From: Alphaproteobacteria bacterium UBA6062
GTDB taxonomy: Bacteria > Pseudomonadota > Alphaproteobacteria > Sneathiellales > Sneathiellaceae
Direction of reading: 5' to 3'
Length of the DNA stretch: 9,591 nucleotides
Assembly: GCA_002428885.1 (NCBI GenBank)
Contig: DIYE01000180.1
Span: 1-9,591 of the forward strand
Shown: piece after piece, positions 1 to 7,204 of the stretch
Position numbering within the stretch: position 1 is the stretch's first letter
Layout of the letters: the number at the start of each line of letters is the position of its first letter
Notes under the pieces: generated by a model
The model's database searches: none
What the model was told of the DNA's origin: nothing
Seen by the model: only the letters and a program-made list of their open reading frames with translations
Made by a program: the position numbers and the translations under genes

Positions 1-1920
1 TTTCTCCATATATTCGGACATATCCACCCGCAGCAGCGCCTGTTCGTCATCAAACAGAAACTCCGCCAGTGCTTTCGTCAGCTCCGTCTTGCCAACACCG
101 GTCGGTCCAAGAAACAGGAAAGAGCCGATCGGTCTGTTCTGGTCCTGAAGCCCTGCTCGCGCTCGCCGCACCGCATTTGAAACAGCATTCAGTGCCTCCT
201 CCTGCCCGATAACCCGGGACCGCAACCGATTTTCCATATCCAGCAGTTTCTCTCTTTCACCGGACAACATTTTCTCTACCGGTATACCGGTCCAGCGGGA
301 AACAACACCTGCAATGTCCTCCTCTTTTACACTTTCCCGTGCAAGAGAAGAATGCTCCGCGTCCTGAGATTCAGTCAGCTGTTTCTCTAATTCGGGGATA
401 ACACCATAAGCCAGCTCCCCGGCTCGCTGCAAATCCCCTTGTCTTTGAGAAATCGCCAGGTCATTCCTGGCCTGCTCCAGTTTTTCTTTCACTTGTTGGG
501 CAGAATTGAGCTTTTCTTTTTCCTGCTTCCAGACACTCGTCAGGGCTTCGGACTTGGCCTCAAGGGCAACCAGTTCACTCCTGAGTTTTTCAAGCCGGTC
601 CTTGGAGGCTTTATCGGTTTCCTTTTCAAGCGCCGAGCTTTCAATTTTCATTTGCAGGATCCGGCGATCCAGCTCGTCGACCTCCTCAGGTTTGCTGTCA
701 ACCTCCATACGCCGACGACTGGCCGCTTCATCCATTAAATCAATGGCCTTATCAGGCAGGAAACGGTCTGTGATATATCTATTGGACAAGGTTGCTGCCG
801 CGACAAGGGCATTATCCGCTATCTGAACCCCGTGATGAAGTTCGTATTTTTCTTTCAACCCGCGAAGGATCGAAATGCTGTCCTCCACTGTTGGTTCGGA
901 TACGAAAACAGACTGAAAGCGACGGGCAAGGGCCGCGTCTTTTTCAATATATTTTCGATATTCATCCAGGGTCGTCGCTCCCACGCAATGCAGTTCACCC
1001 CGAGCCAATGCCGGCTTCAGGAGGTTCGAGGCATCCATGGAACCTTCTGCGGCCCCTGCCCCAACCAATGTATGAAGCTCATCGATAAACAGGACAATCT
1101 CTCCGCCAAGCGCCGAAACTTCGCTCAGAACAGACTTCAGTCTTTCCTCAAACTCTCCCCTGAATTTAGCACCGGCAATCAGTTGCCCGAGATCCAAAGA
1201 CATAAGTTTCTTGTCTTTCAGGCTCTCCGGAACATCGCCGTTTACAATCCGAAGGGCAAGGCCTTCAATGATCGCGGTTTTTCCCACACCGGGTTCACCG
1301 ATCAAAACAGGATTGTTTTTGGTCCGGCGTGACAGAACCTGAATGGTCCGTCGGATTTCTTCATCCCGGCCGATAACCGGATCCAGCTTTCCATTCCGGG
1401 CCGCTTCCGTCAGATCCCGGGCATATTTTCGAAGGGCATCATAGGTCCCCTCCGCACCGGCGCTATCTGCTGTACGCCCTTTCCTCAGGTCATTAACCGC
1501 TTCATTGAGATGGTTGGCTGTTACGCCTGCATTTTTAAGGATTTTAGCTGTTTCAGAACCGGCCTCCAGTGTCAGAGAAAGAAGCAGTCTTTCCGCCGTT
1601 ACAAAACTGTCACCGGCTTTCTCCGCAAGTTTTTCAGCACCGCTGAAAACGCGCGCCAGATCGGGGCTGATATTAAGCTGTCCGGCACCGCTACCCGTTA
1701 CTTTCGGGATCTTGCCAAGAGATGTTTCTGTATCCTGAAGCGCATCCTGAGCCCGCCCGCCGGCTTTATTTATCAGGCCGCTGGCTAATCCCTCCGGATC
1801 ATCCAAAAGAACTTTCAGCAGATGTTCAGGTTTTAATAGCTGATGATTTTCCCGCAAGGCAAGAGATTGGGCCGCCTGCACAAATCCACGCGACCGATCG
1901 GTATATTTATCAAAATCCAT
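1..1920 (-). CDS. clpB: ATP-dependent disaggregase ClpB (3' part outside window)
   Basis: Hsp100 AAA+ chaperone. It threads aggregated proteins through a hexameric ring in the cytosol, working with DnaK/DnaJ/GrpE (family knowledge). The 640 codons visible are open from an ATG at 1920 to base 1; the usual length is about 860, so roughly the last 220 residues (most of D2 and its C-terminal subdomain) are missing only because the window ends. Seen in order: Clp N-domain (about 1-145); D1 Walker A GEPGVGKT at 208-215; Walker B ending D280-E281; D1 arginine finger pair R333-R334; a long charged coiled-coil middle domain (about 410-530), which separates ClpB from ClpA and ClpX; the linker RWTGIPV at 542-548; and D2 Walker A GPTGVGKT at 605-612. 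All visible catalytic motifs are intact. GAGGA lies 5 nt before the ATG. It is transcribed divergently from the chemoreceptor, probably from a heat-shock promoter. The identification is secure. Confidence 0.97.
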   Translation of the reverse strand, partial: MDFDKYTDRSRGFVQAAQSLALRENHQLLKPEHLLKVLLDDPEGLASGLINKAGGRAQDALQDTETSLGKIPKVTGSGAGQLNISPDLARVFSGAEKLAEKAGDSFVTAERLLLSLTLEAGSETAKILKNAGVTANHLNEAVNDLRKGRTADSAGAEGTYDALRKYARDLTEAARNGKLDPVIGRDEEIRRTIQVLSRRTKNNPVLIGEPGVGKTAIIEGLALRIVNGDVPESLKDKKLMSLDLGQLIAGAKFRGEFEERLKSVLSEVSALGGEIVLFIDELHTLVGAGAAEGSMDASNLLKPALARGELHCVGATTLDEYRKYIEKDAALARRFQSVFVSEPTVEDSISILRGLKEKYELHHGVQIADNALVAAATLSNRYITDRFLPDKAIDLMDEAASRRRMEVDSKPEEVDELDRRILQMKIESSALEKETDKASKDRLEKLRSELVALEAKSEALTSVWKQEKEKLNSAQQVKEKLEQARNDLAISQRQGDLQRAGELAYGVIPELEKQLTESQDAEHSSLARESVKEEDIAGVVSRWTGIPVEKMLSGEREKLLDMENRLRSRVIGQEEALNAVSNAVRRARAGLQDQNRPIGSFLFLGPTGVGKTELTKALAEFLFDDEQALLRVDMSEYMEK

Positions 1921-2019
1921 GCTCGTCCTCGACACATAGACCGTTGTTTCTCTGTGCAACAAGCCCCGATCCCTGCAGCAGGCAATCCGGACCGTCCACC
2001 AACGGTTTCCTTAAACTAG

Positions 2020-2047
2020 ATTTGGGATTTTCAGTGGGATTTGCAAG
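2020..2047 (-). promoter_or_regulatory. Candidate heat-shock (RpoH/sigma-32) promoter of clpB
   Basis: On the minus strand, CTTGCA (2047-2042) is followed after 15 nt by CCCAAAT (2026-2020). This resembles the sigma-32 pattern CTTGAA, a spacer of about 13-17 nt, then CCCCATnT. Initiation would fall near 2012, giving a leader of roughly 90 nt before the clpB ATG. clpB is a classical RpoH-regulon gene, which fits. Both hexamers are imperfect and the call rests on eye matching only. Confidence 0.4.
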
Positions 2048-2157
2048 TGAAATATACATTTTAGGATATTATTAATATAACAATTCTATCATATTCAAAG
2101 TCGCTTTCAGCGGCTCATGACCAGTATGCGTATTTCCATCAATATTGTCAGATATTC

Positions 2158-2161
2158 AGGA
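2158..2161 (+). promoter_or_regulatory. Ribosome binding site deciding the chemoreceptor start
   Basis: AGGA lies 4 nt before the ATG at 2166. The longer in-frame alternative, a TTG at 2145, has no purine-rich site before it: the preceding bases are pyrimidine- and AT-rich. The ATG is therefore preferred. Confidence 0.55.
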
Positions 2162-2165
2162 CGCC

Positions 2166-4313
2166 ATGACTCGTTTATTAAACAACCTCGGGATTGGTCA
2201 GCGGATCGTTGCCCTCGCCGTCTTACCCTTTATCGCCGCTATTTTATTTGCCGTCGTTATTTTACAGAACGCCTTTTACAAGATGCATGAAGAGCAGACC
2301 TTGAAGGATCTGCTTAGCATTACACCTTCTCTGAGCAATCTCGTCCATGAATTGCAGAAAGAGCGAGGAAGAAGCGCCAGCTATCTTGACTCTCGCGGCT
2401 CTGACCAGACATCCCTCAATCTGGAAACGCAGATAAGCGAAACGGATGTCGCCATCACAGCTTATACAAATGCTGTTGCCTCCCTCGAAAATGAAGAAGT
2501 CAAGGAGATCATTCAGGAGAACCTAAACCAGATCTCTGAAACTCTCTCGCTGCTTGAAGAAAATCGTACACGAGTCCGCAATCTGGAAGTGACCGGTACT
2601 GATATGGCAAGTTACTATACAGGAACAATCACAACATCTTTCTCGTTGACCAAACTCCTGACGAAAACCAGTCACGACGATACGATCTCCAAAAAAATGC
2701 AAAGCCTGATTAACCTGGCACTGGCGAAAGAACAAGCCAGTCGGGAACGGGCGGTCGGAGCAGCAGGCTTTTCAAGCGGTACCTTCAATACCGAGTTACT
2801 GGACAGGTTTCTGGTATTAATTGGCAGGCAGAGCGCCTATGCAACGGCCTACAAAGAAACGGCGACGCCAGATCTCAGGGAAATATATGACAATACCATA
2901 ACGGGTCCGGCAGTTGATGCCGTTATAGAAATGCGGGAATATGTCATTGCCCAGCGAGGTCAAGTGGCCGGAGGTCCTTATTCCGGCAGGGACTGGTACA
3001 ATAATATTACCGAGAAAATCAATCTCTATAAACAGGTTGAAAATAACCAGGTCGACCTCATTACAAATTACATTAACGATGCTCTTGCCCGCGAAACCCG
3101 CAATGCCTGGACCTTGCTGACGGCTTTAATCCTGGGTAGCCTGCTCTTGGCTCTTCTTGTCTATCTGACCTTTGCCAGTGTTTCGAAGCCATTGAGCAAA
3201 ATCAGAGAAGCAATGGAAACAATTGCCAGCGGTAACTCTGAATTTGAAATCCCTTTCCAGAATTATAAAAGCGCTATCGGTGAAATGGCCCGGGCGACAG
3301 AAACATTCCGCCAGAATGACATAAACCGACGGGCAGCCGAGCGCGCTGCGAAAAAAGCTCGTGAAAAAGCTCAAATTCAGGAAAAGGAACGCGTTGAACG
3401 GGAAACCCAAGCGGCTGAAGAGGAGAAAGTCAGAGTTCAGAAACAAAACGAAAGCCGAGAGAAACGTATGGAGGTGCTTGACACCCTTACAACATCCTTC
3501 AACGACGACCTGATGACGGCGCTTGCAGGGCTCGAACAGTCCGCCGGAGAGCTTAGCACAGCCGCCAGCGGATTGAATCTGACGGCAGATCAGGCCGAAA
3601 GCGAAATTACGTCTGTTTCCAAACTGGCCGAGGGTACAAACAGCAATATGCAGAATGTCGCTTCAGCGACAGAAGAGCTGTCAGCATCCATTGCGGAAAT
3701 CAGCCGCCAAGTCACTGAATCCACGCATTCAACGGAACAGGCCGTCAAAGAAACCGAAGGTGCCGGAACGGCTGTGGAAAAACTGACGACATCCTCCAAT
3801 GCGATTGGTGAAATGCTTGTCCTGATTAATGATATTGCCAATCAGACCAATCTTCTGGCACTGAACGCGACCATTGAAGCGGCAAGAGCCGGTGATGCCG
3901 GTAAAGGATTTGCGGTCGTTGCCCAGGAAGTTAAAGCCCTCGCAAACCAAACGGCAAAAGCCACCGGCGAAATTGAAGATCTGGTTCAAAATATGCGCGG
4001 CGCCAGCCAGGATGTTGAGAATGCCGTCAAAAGGATCGGCGACACAATCAACAAGACCAGTGAAGTTGTTACCGCTATTTCAAGCGCCGTTGAAGAACAA
4101 GGCGCCGCAACAAAGGAAATTTCGAAAAGCGTGCAGCAGGCCAGCGGAGATACAACCAGTGTCTCCTCCAGCGCTCAATCCATGAGAGAAGGGGCTGAAA
4201 GCACAAAACAGGCGGCGACGACCGTTCAAAACTCGTCAGCCCAAATGTCCAGCCACAGTCAATCTATCAGAGAAGTGGCACAGCAATTCTTCCAGGATAT
4301 TCAGGAAGCCTGA
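2166..4313 (+). CDS. Methyl-accepting chemotaxis protein with NIT-type sensor domain
   Basis: Inner-membrane chemoreceptor that would signal to CheA/CheW and so to the flagellar motor. From the ATG at 2166 it has 715 residues; a TTG at 2145 would add seven. Seen: TM1 about 14-36; a periplasmic all-helical sensor of about 280 residues that opens with the NIT hallmark HELQKERGRSA at 61-71; TM2 about 316-338; HAMP about 335-385; an unusually charged Lys/Arg/Glu/Ala helix about 388-433; then the cytoplasmic MCP signalling coiled coil. The conserved hairpin tip lies about 555-595, with DIANQTNLLALNA starting at D556, followed by EAARAG and GKGFAVVAQEV. There is no CheR-tethering pentapeptide at the C-terminus, which ends QDIQEA. 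NIT domains have been proposed to sense nitrate or nitrite, but the ligand here is unknown. It is the only plus-strand gene, sits between DUF4167 and clpB, and has no che neighbours in view. Family assignment is secure; the ligand is not. Confidence 0.93.
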   Translation: MTRLLNNLGIGQRIVALAVLPFIAAILFAVVILQNAFYKMHEEQTLKDLLSITPSLSNLVHELQKERGRSASYLDSRGSDQTSLNLETQISETDVAITAYTNAVASLENEEVKEIIQENLNQISETLSLLEENRTRVRNLEVTGTDMASYYTGTITTSFSLTKLLTKTSHDDTISKKMQSLINLALAKEQASRERAVGAAGFSSGTFNTELLDRFLVLIGRQSAYATAYKETATPDLREIYDNTITGPAVDAVIEMREYVIAQRGQVAGGPYSGRDWYNNITEKINLYKQVENNQVDLITNYINDALARETRNAWTLLTALILGSLLLALLVYLTFASVSKPLSKIREAMETIASGNSEFEIPFQNYKSAIGEMARATETFRQNDINRRAAERAAKKAREKAQIQEKERVERETQAAEEEKVRVQKQNESREKRMEVLDTLTTSFNDDLMTALAGLEQSAGELSTAASGLNLTADQAESEITSVSKLAEGTNSNMQNVASATEELSASIAEISRQVTESTHSTEQAVKETEGAGTAVEKLTTSSNAIGEMLVLINDIANQTNLLALNATIEAARAGDAGKGFAVVAQEVKALANQTAKATGEIEDLVQNMRGASQDVENAVKRIGDTINKTSEVVTAISSAVEEQGAATKEISKSVQQASGDTTSVSSSAQSMREGAESTKQAATTVQNSSAQMSSHSQSIREVAQQFFQDIQEA

Positions 4314-4314
4314 C

Positions 4315-4345
4315 AAAAAAAGGGAGCCATTTGGCTCCCTTTTTT
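4315..4345. terminator. Bidirectional rho-independent terminator
   Basis: A perfect 8-bp stem, AGGGAGCC (4321-4328) and GGCTCCCT (4333-4340), encloses an ATTT loop. It is flanked by an A-run (4315-4321) and a T-run (4340-4345), so it reads as an intrinsic terminator from both sides. It starts 2 nt after the chemoreceptor stop codon, and its right edge overlaps the TAA stop of the convergent DUF4167 gene (4344-4346). It would end both transcripts. Confidence 0.93.
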
Positions 4346-5015
4346 ATTCTGCGGTTTGCGGCTCATCAGAGGCTGTATCCTCACTCCGCCGGTTCGCCCG
4401 GCGTCTAAGGCCGCGTGTCCGGCTAACACGGCGCTTCGTCTTCGGTTTTTCTTCCGCTGACTCTGCCTCTTCAGCGCCGTCATCAGCAGTCGTCGCCTCA
4501 GGAGAAGGCAGATCAAGCTCCATCACTTCAGGGCTGCTCAGATCAATGATGACCGGCTCAACCGTGTCTTCAGGAGTTTTGCTTTCCTCTTCATTATCCG
4601 ATGAAGCGCTTTCCTTTTCAGCCGGGGAAACATCCGTTGCAGCCTTGCCGTCAGCTTCTGCATTATCTGAAGACGTTTCTTCTACGGCCGTTGGCGGTTC
4701 TGGCGTCTTGTCCTGTTTGACGAGATTATTTGCCAGCATAATCCGGAAATAATGCTCTGCATGCTGATAGTAGTTTTCCGCCGCAACAGGATCGCCGGAC
4801 GTCTGCGCATCCCTGGCAAGGGTGGTATATTTTTCATATACCTGTGAAGCAGACCCCCGGATTTTACCATCGGGACCGTTACTGTCGTAACTGCGGTTAC
4901 CACTGTTCGAGCGTCTGTTACTGTTGGATCCGTTGCGCCCTCCGGAAGAGCCGGAGCGACCGTTCCCGGAGCCGGATCGTCCGCCGCGGGGGCGTCTGTT
5001 ACCGCTAACTCGCAT
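4344..5015 (-). CDS. DUF4167 domain protein, low-complexity and charged, function unknown
   Basis: A 223-residue soluble protein with no signal peptide or membrane segment. Residues 1-45 are a Gly/Arg/Ser/Asn-rich tail. The conserved DUF4167 core runs about 42-100: SYDSNGPDGKIRG (42-54), then the helical stretch LARDAQTSGDPVAAENYYQH (66-85) and AEHYFRIM (86-93). Residues 101-190 are acidic and Pro/Ser/Thr/Glu-rich, with a DLSSPE/DLPSPE repeat at 158-163 and 168-173. An Arg/Lys cluster occupies 190-210, and the end is acidic. The family is a hallmark of Alphaproteobacteria and has no established biochemical role that I know of. The RGG-like N-terminus suggests nucleic acid binding (inference). 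The ATG at 5015 is the only plausible start, because an in-frame TGA lies at 5045-5043 with no other start codon between. It is preceded by a weak GGA. It follows prmC on the same strand across a 229-nt gap, so co-transcription is uncertain. Confidence 0.88.
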   Translation of the reverse strand: MRVSGNRRPRGGRSGSGNGRSGSSGGRNGSNSNRRSNSGNRSYDSNGPDGKIRGSASQVYEKYTTLARDAQTSGDPVAAENYYQHAEHYFRIMLANNLVKQDKTPEPPTAVEETSSDNAEADGKAATDVSPAEKESASSDNEEESKTPEDTVEPVIIDLSSPEVMELDLPSPEATTADDGAEEAESAEEKPKTKRRVSRTRGLRRRANRRSEDTASDEPQTAE

Positions 5016-5244
5016 TATTCCATTGAATCCGTCAAAAAGAGTTCAAATTTTTCTTCGGTCACTGATCCTGCGCTACGAGAGTATCAACTTCGTTGCGAAA
5101 TACAGATGATGGACATCCGAAAGGGTCAGACCTGATTTTAAGTTAAATAAAGATCTATGACCTCACAGGGTCGGGGCGTTTTCGCCTGATCTGGTTAAAC
5201 CCTACCTCTGCTTTTCTGATTTTCCAACCCTTTTTTTCAAAAAA
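5016..5244. other. Intergenic gap between prmC and DUF4167
   Basis: This 229-nt stretch is the longest untranslated one inside the otherwise compact minus-strand cluster. I see no tRNA, no plausible small ORF and no convincing sigma-70 promoter; a lone minus-strand TAAAAT near 5135-5140 has no good -35 partner. There is no terminator with a T-run after prmC. The gap does hold several short inverted repeats, listed separately, and presumably carries whatever controls DUF4167. Confidence 0.6.
5124..5203. repeat. Cluster of small inverted repeats
   Basis: Three short dyads occur within 80 nt: GGTC-A-GACC (5124-5132); GACC (5159-5162) paired with GGTC (5169-5172); and GGCG-TTTT-CGCC (5175-5186). 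An outer pairing, AGGGT (5167-5171) with ACCCT (5199-5203), could enclose the last one. None has a following T-run, so none is a standard terminator. They could be operator half-sites, an RNA hairpin or chance. Confidence 0.35.
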
Positions 5245-6099
5245 TCATTTTTTAAGGCGCCCACTTACACAACGCCCGATTGACGCAAGGTCATTATGGA
5301 TTTCAACCTGAATAAAATTCATATCTGACAAATAGTTGGCGACGGTCTCGGCCTGGCCCATTCCTACTTCAAAGATTACAAGGCCATCCTCTTTAAGATA
5401 GGTTGGCAATCGGGATATGAGATGTCTATAGCAATCCAGCCCGTCCTCACCACCGTCCAGCGCCGTGATAGGTTCATACTGTGTCACTTCCGGTTCAAGT
5501 GTCCGAGTTACCTCTGTCTCGATATAGGGCGGGTTGCTGAGAATGATGTCAAAAACACCTTCCACTTCTGAAAACCAGTCGCTCTTGAGAAAGTCGGCAC
5601 GAGCCTGAAGATCGAGAGCCGAGGTATTTTTATTGGCAATGTCCAAAGCGGCATCACTAAAATCCACGCCCAACCCAGTAGAGCACGGCAATTCAGACAA
5701 CAGCGTCAGCAGCAAACAACCACTTCCGGTACCGAGATCAAGAAGACGATAGTTCCTCTGTCGGTCCTCGGTTTTCTTCAGGACGGCTTCAATAAGCGTT
5801 TCACTGTCTGGCCTGGGATCCAGAACGTCTGATGTAACAATAAAATCCCGGCTCCAGAATTCCCGTCGCCCCAGAATATGGGAAACCGGCTCTCGCCGTC
5901 TTCTTCGGTCCAACAAGGCCATAAAGGTATCCCGTTCGCTAGCCGTCAGTTGCTTATCCGGATCCCGGATAACAATATCCTGGTCTCCGTCAAAAACCTG
6001 CCCGATCAGGATCCTTGCATCCCGGCGCGGATTTTCTATACCGGCCTCACCCAGGATCTGCGACGCTTCCGTCATCACCTCTGAAAGGGTTTTTCCCAT
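5245..6099 (-). CDS. prmC: Release factor glutamine methyltransferase PrmC
   Basis: SAM-dependent N5-glutamine methyltransferase that modifies the glutamine of the GGQ motif in RF1 and RF2, which raises peptide-release efficiency (family knowledge). At 284 residues it is near the usual 275-300. Seen: an N-terminal helical substrate-recognition domain (about 1-85); FWSRDFIVTSDVLDPRPDSE at 81-100, the conserved lead-in to the catalytic fold; SAM-binding motif LDLGTGSG at 120-127; and catalytic NPPY at 189-192, which positions the target glutamine. All key residues are intact. The ATG at 6099 lies 5 nt after the prfA stop codon, so the enzyme is encoded immediately after its substrate and translation is probably coupled. 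The gene ends in two AAA lysine codons, TGA, then a T-run, giving an A6-TGA-T6 palindrome at the stop. Confidence 0.97.
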   Translation of the reverse strand: MGKTLSEVMTEASQILGEAGIENPRRDARILIGQVFDGDQDIVIRDPDKQLTASERDTFMALLDRRRRREPVSHILGRREFWSRDFIVTSDVLDPRPDSETLIEAVLKKTEDRQRNYRLLDLGTGSGCLLLTLLSELPCSTGLGVDFSDAALDIANKNTSALDLQARADFLKSDWFSEVEGVFDIILSNPPYIETEVTRTLEPEVTQYEPITALDGGEDGLDCYRHLISRLPTYLKEDGLVIFEVGMGQAETVANYLSDMNFIQVEIHNDLASIGRCVSGRLKK

Positions 6100-6104
6100 A
6101 TTTC

Positions 6105-7193
6105 TCAGACCTGGCCTTCAACCTCGGCCAGCCGCTCTGCCTGATCCTCGGCGATAAGGGCATCAATAACCTCGCCCAGCGCTTCACCGGCGATCACTTT
6201 ATCAAGTTTGTACAGGGTGAGATTGATCCGGTGATCCGTCACACGGCCTTGCGGGAAATTATAAGTGCGAATACGTTCAGACCGATCACCCGAGCCAACC
6301 TGGCCTTTCCGGTCGGCTGACCGTTCAGCCGCTTTGGCCGCCCGCTCCGCTTCGTAAATGCGGGACCGCAGAACCGACATGGCTTTCGCCTTGTTCTTAT
6401 GCTGGGATTTTTCGTCCTGCTGCTGAACAACGATACCAGTCGGAATATGGGTAAGGCGGACCGCGGAATCCGTTGTATTGACCGACTGCCCCCCCGGTCC
6501 GGACGCCCGGAATATATCGACCCGGACATCCTTTTCATCAATCTTGACATCAATCTCTTCGGCTTCCGGCAAAACCGCAACGGTCGCGGCGGATGTATGG
6601 ATCCGGCCGCCGGTTTCCGTTTCCGGAACCCGCTGCACGCGATGCACGCCGGATTCAAATTTCAGCTTCGAGAAAACATTGCTGCCGGTCACTTTGACAA
6701 CCGCTTCCTTGCAGCCGCCAATATCGGATTCAGAAAAAGACATGGTCTCGCAACGCCATCCCATGCCCTCCGCATAGCGCTGATACATCCGCATCAGATC
6801 ACCGGCAAATAAAGCGGCTTCTTCACCACCGGTACCGGCCCGGAGTTCCAAAATAGCGTTTTTCTCGTCGGCGTCATCCTTGGGCAAGAGCTGGATTTTG
6901 ATGGCATGCTCAAGATCAGGCAGAACCGTCTTGAGCTCCCGCGCCTCCTCTTCGGCCAGTTCCGCCATTTCCTCATCCATATCGCCGCCAGACAGCATCT
7001 CTTCGAGATCTGCAAGTTCAGATTTTGATTTCTGAAACGTATGGATGGTTTCGACAACAGGCTTCAGGTCTGAATATTCACGGCTCATCTTGACGAAATC
7101 TTCAGCCGCAACATCGCCCATCTCACCGGCCATGGCCGCTTCCAGTTCATCGAAGCGGGCCAGGATCATATTCAGTTTATCTTCCGGCAGCAT
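6105..7193 (-). CDS. prfA: Peptide chain release factor 1 (RF1)
   Basis: Class I release factor that reads UAA and UAG in the ribosomal A site and triggers peptidyl-tRNA hydrolysis. From the ATG at 7193 it has 362 residues, matching the family (about 360). Seen: the conserved GTGGEE at 120-125; the stop-codon-recognition tripeptide PxT as P190-E191-T192 within HRVQRVPETETGGRIHTSA, which marks RF1 (RF2 has SPF); and the catalytic GGQ at 234-236 within SGPGGQSVN. The C-terminal part carries the usual Lys/Arg/Ala-rich stretch and the TYNFPQGRVTDHRIN block. Q236 is the predicted PrmC target. A TTG at 7199 could add two residues, but AAGGA (7204-7200) abuts it while lying 6 nt before the ATG. The gene starts 9 nt after the hisS stop, and its ribosome binding site overlaps that stop. 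Confidence 0.97.
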   Translation of the reverse strand: MLPEDKLNMILARFDELEAAMAGEMGDVAAEDFVKMSREYSDLKPVVETIHTFQKSKSELADLEEMLSGGDMDEEMAELAEEEARELKTVLPDLEHAIKIQLLPKDDADEKNAILELRAGTGGEEAALFAGDLMRMYQRYAEGMGWRCETMSFSESDIGGCKEAVVKVTGSNVFSKLKFESGVHRVQRVPETETGGRIHTSAATVAVLPEAEEIDVKIDEKDVRVDIFRASGPGGQSVNTTDSAVRLTHIPTGIVVQQQDEKSQHKNKAKAMSVLRSRIYEAERAAKAAERSADRKGQVGSGDRSERIRTYNFPQGRVTDHRINLTLYKLDKVIAGEALGEVIDALIAEDQAERLAEVEGQV

Positions 7194-7199
7194 GGTCAA

Positions 7200-7204
7200 T
7201 CCTT
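7200..7204 (-). promoter_or_regulatory. Ribosome binding site deciding the prfA start
   Basis: AAGGA on the minus strand lies 6 nt before the ATG at 7193 and directly touches the alternative TTG at 7199. That spacing selects the ATG. The site overlaps the hisS TAA stop (7205-7203), suggesting translational coupling of prfA to hisS. Confidence 0.75.

Noticed and set aside
439..1332. Several plus-strand open frames of about 100-166 codons
   Set aside because: They lie antisense to clpB, whose frame is intact with all motifs. Their translations show no recognisable domain and no good ribosome binding site.
1505..2075. Plus-strand open frames over the 5' end and upstream region of clpB
   Set aside because: Antisense shadows of the clpB N-domain; the third runs into the intergenic region but shows no family resemblance.
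1921..2165. AT-rich intergenic stretch, considered as an attachment site or origin
   Set aside because: No direct repeats, DnaA-box cluster, tRNA or integrase is present; ordinary divergent promoters explain it.
2523..3989. Minus-strand open frames inside the chemoreceptor gene
   Set aside because: Shadows of a well-supported plus-strand gene; the sequences are low-complexity and have no recognisable motifs.
4870..5010. Short repetitive Gly/Arg/Ser codons, considered as a tandem repeat or CRISPR-like array
   Set aside because: There is no regular unit length or spacer pattern; it is amino acid low complexity within a coding region.
4924..5109. Plus-strand 61-codon frame rich in Pro, Arg and Glu
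   Set aside because: It is the complement of the Gly/Arg/Ser-rich DUF4167 N-terminus; composition alone explains the open frame.
5222..5254. A-run and T-run around the prmC stop, considered as a terminator or frameshift site
   Set aside because: It contains no G/C stem, so it is not an intrinsic terminator. A shift on the A6 run would alter only the last few residues and does not form a proper slippery heptamer.
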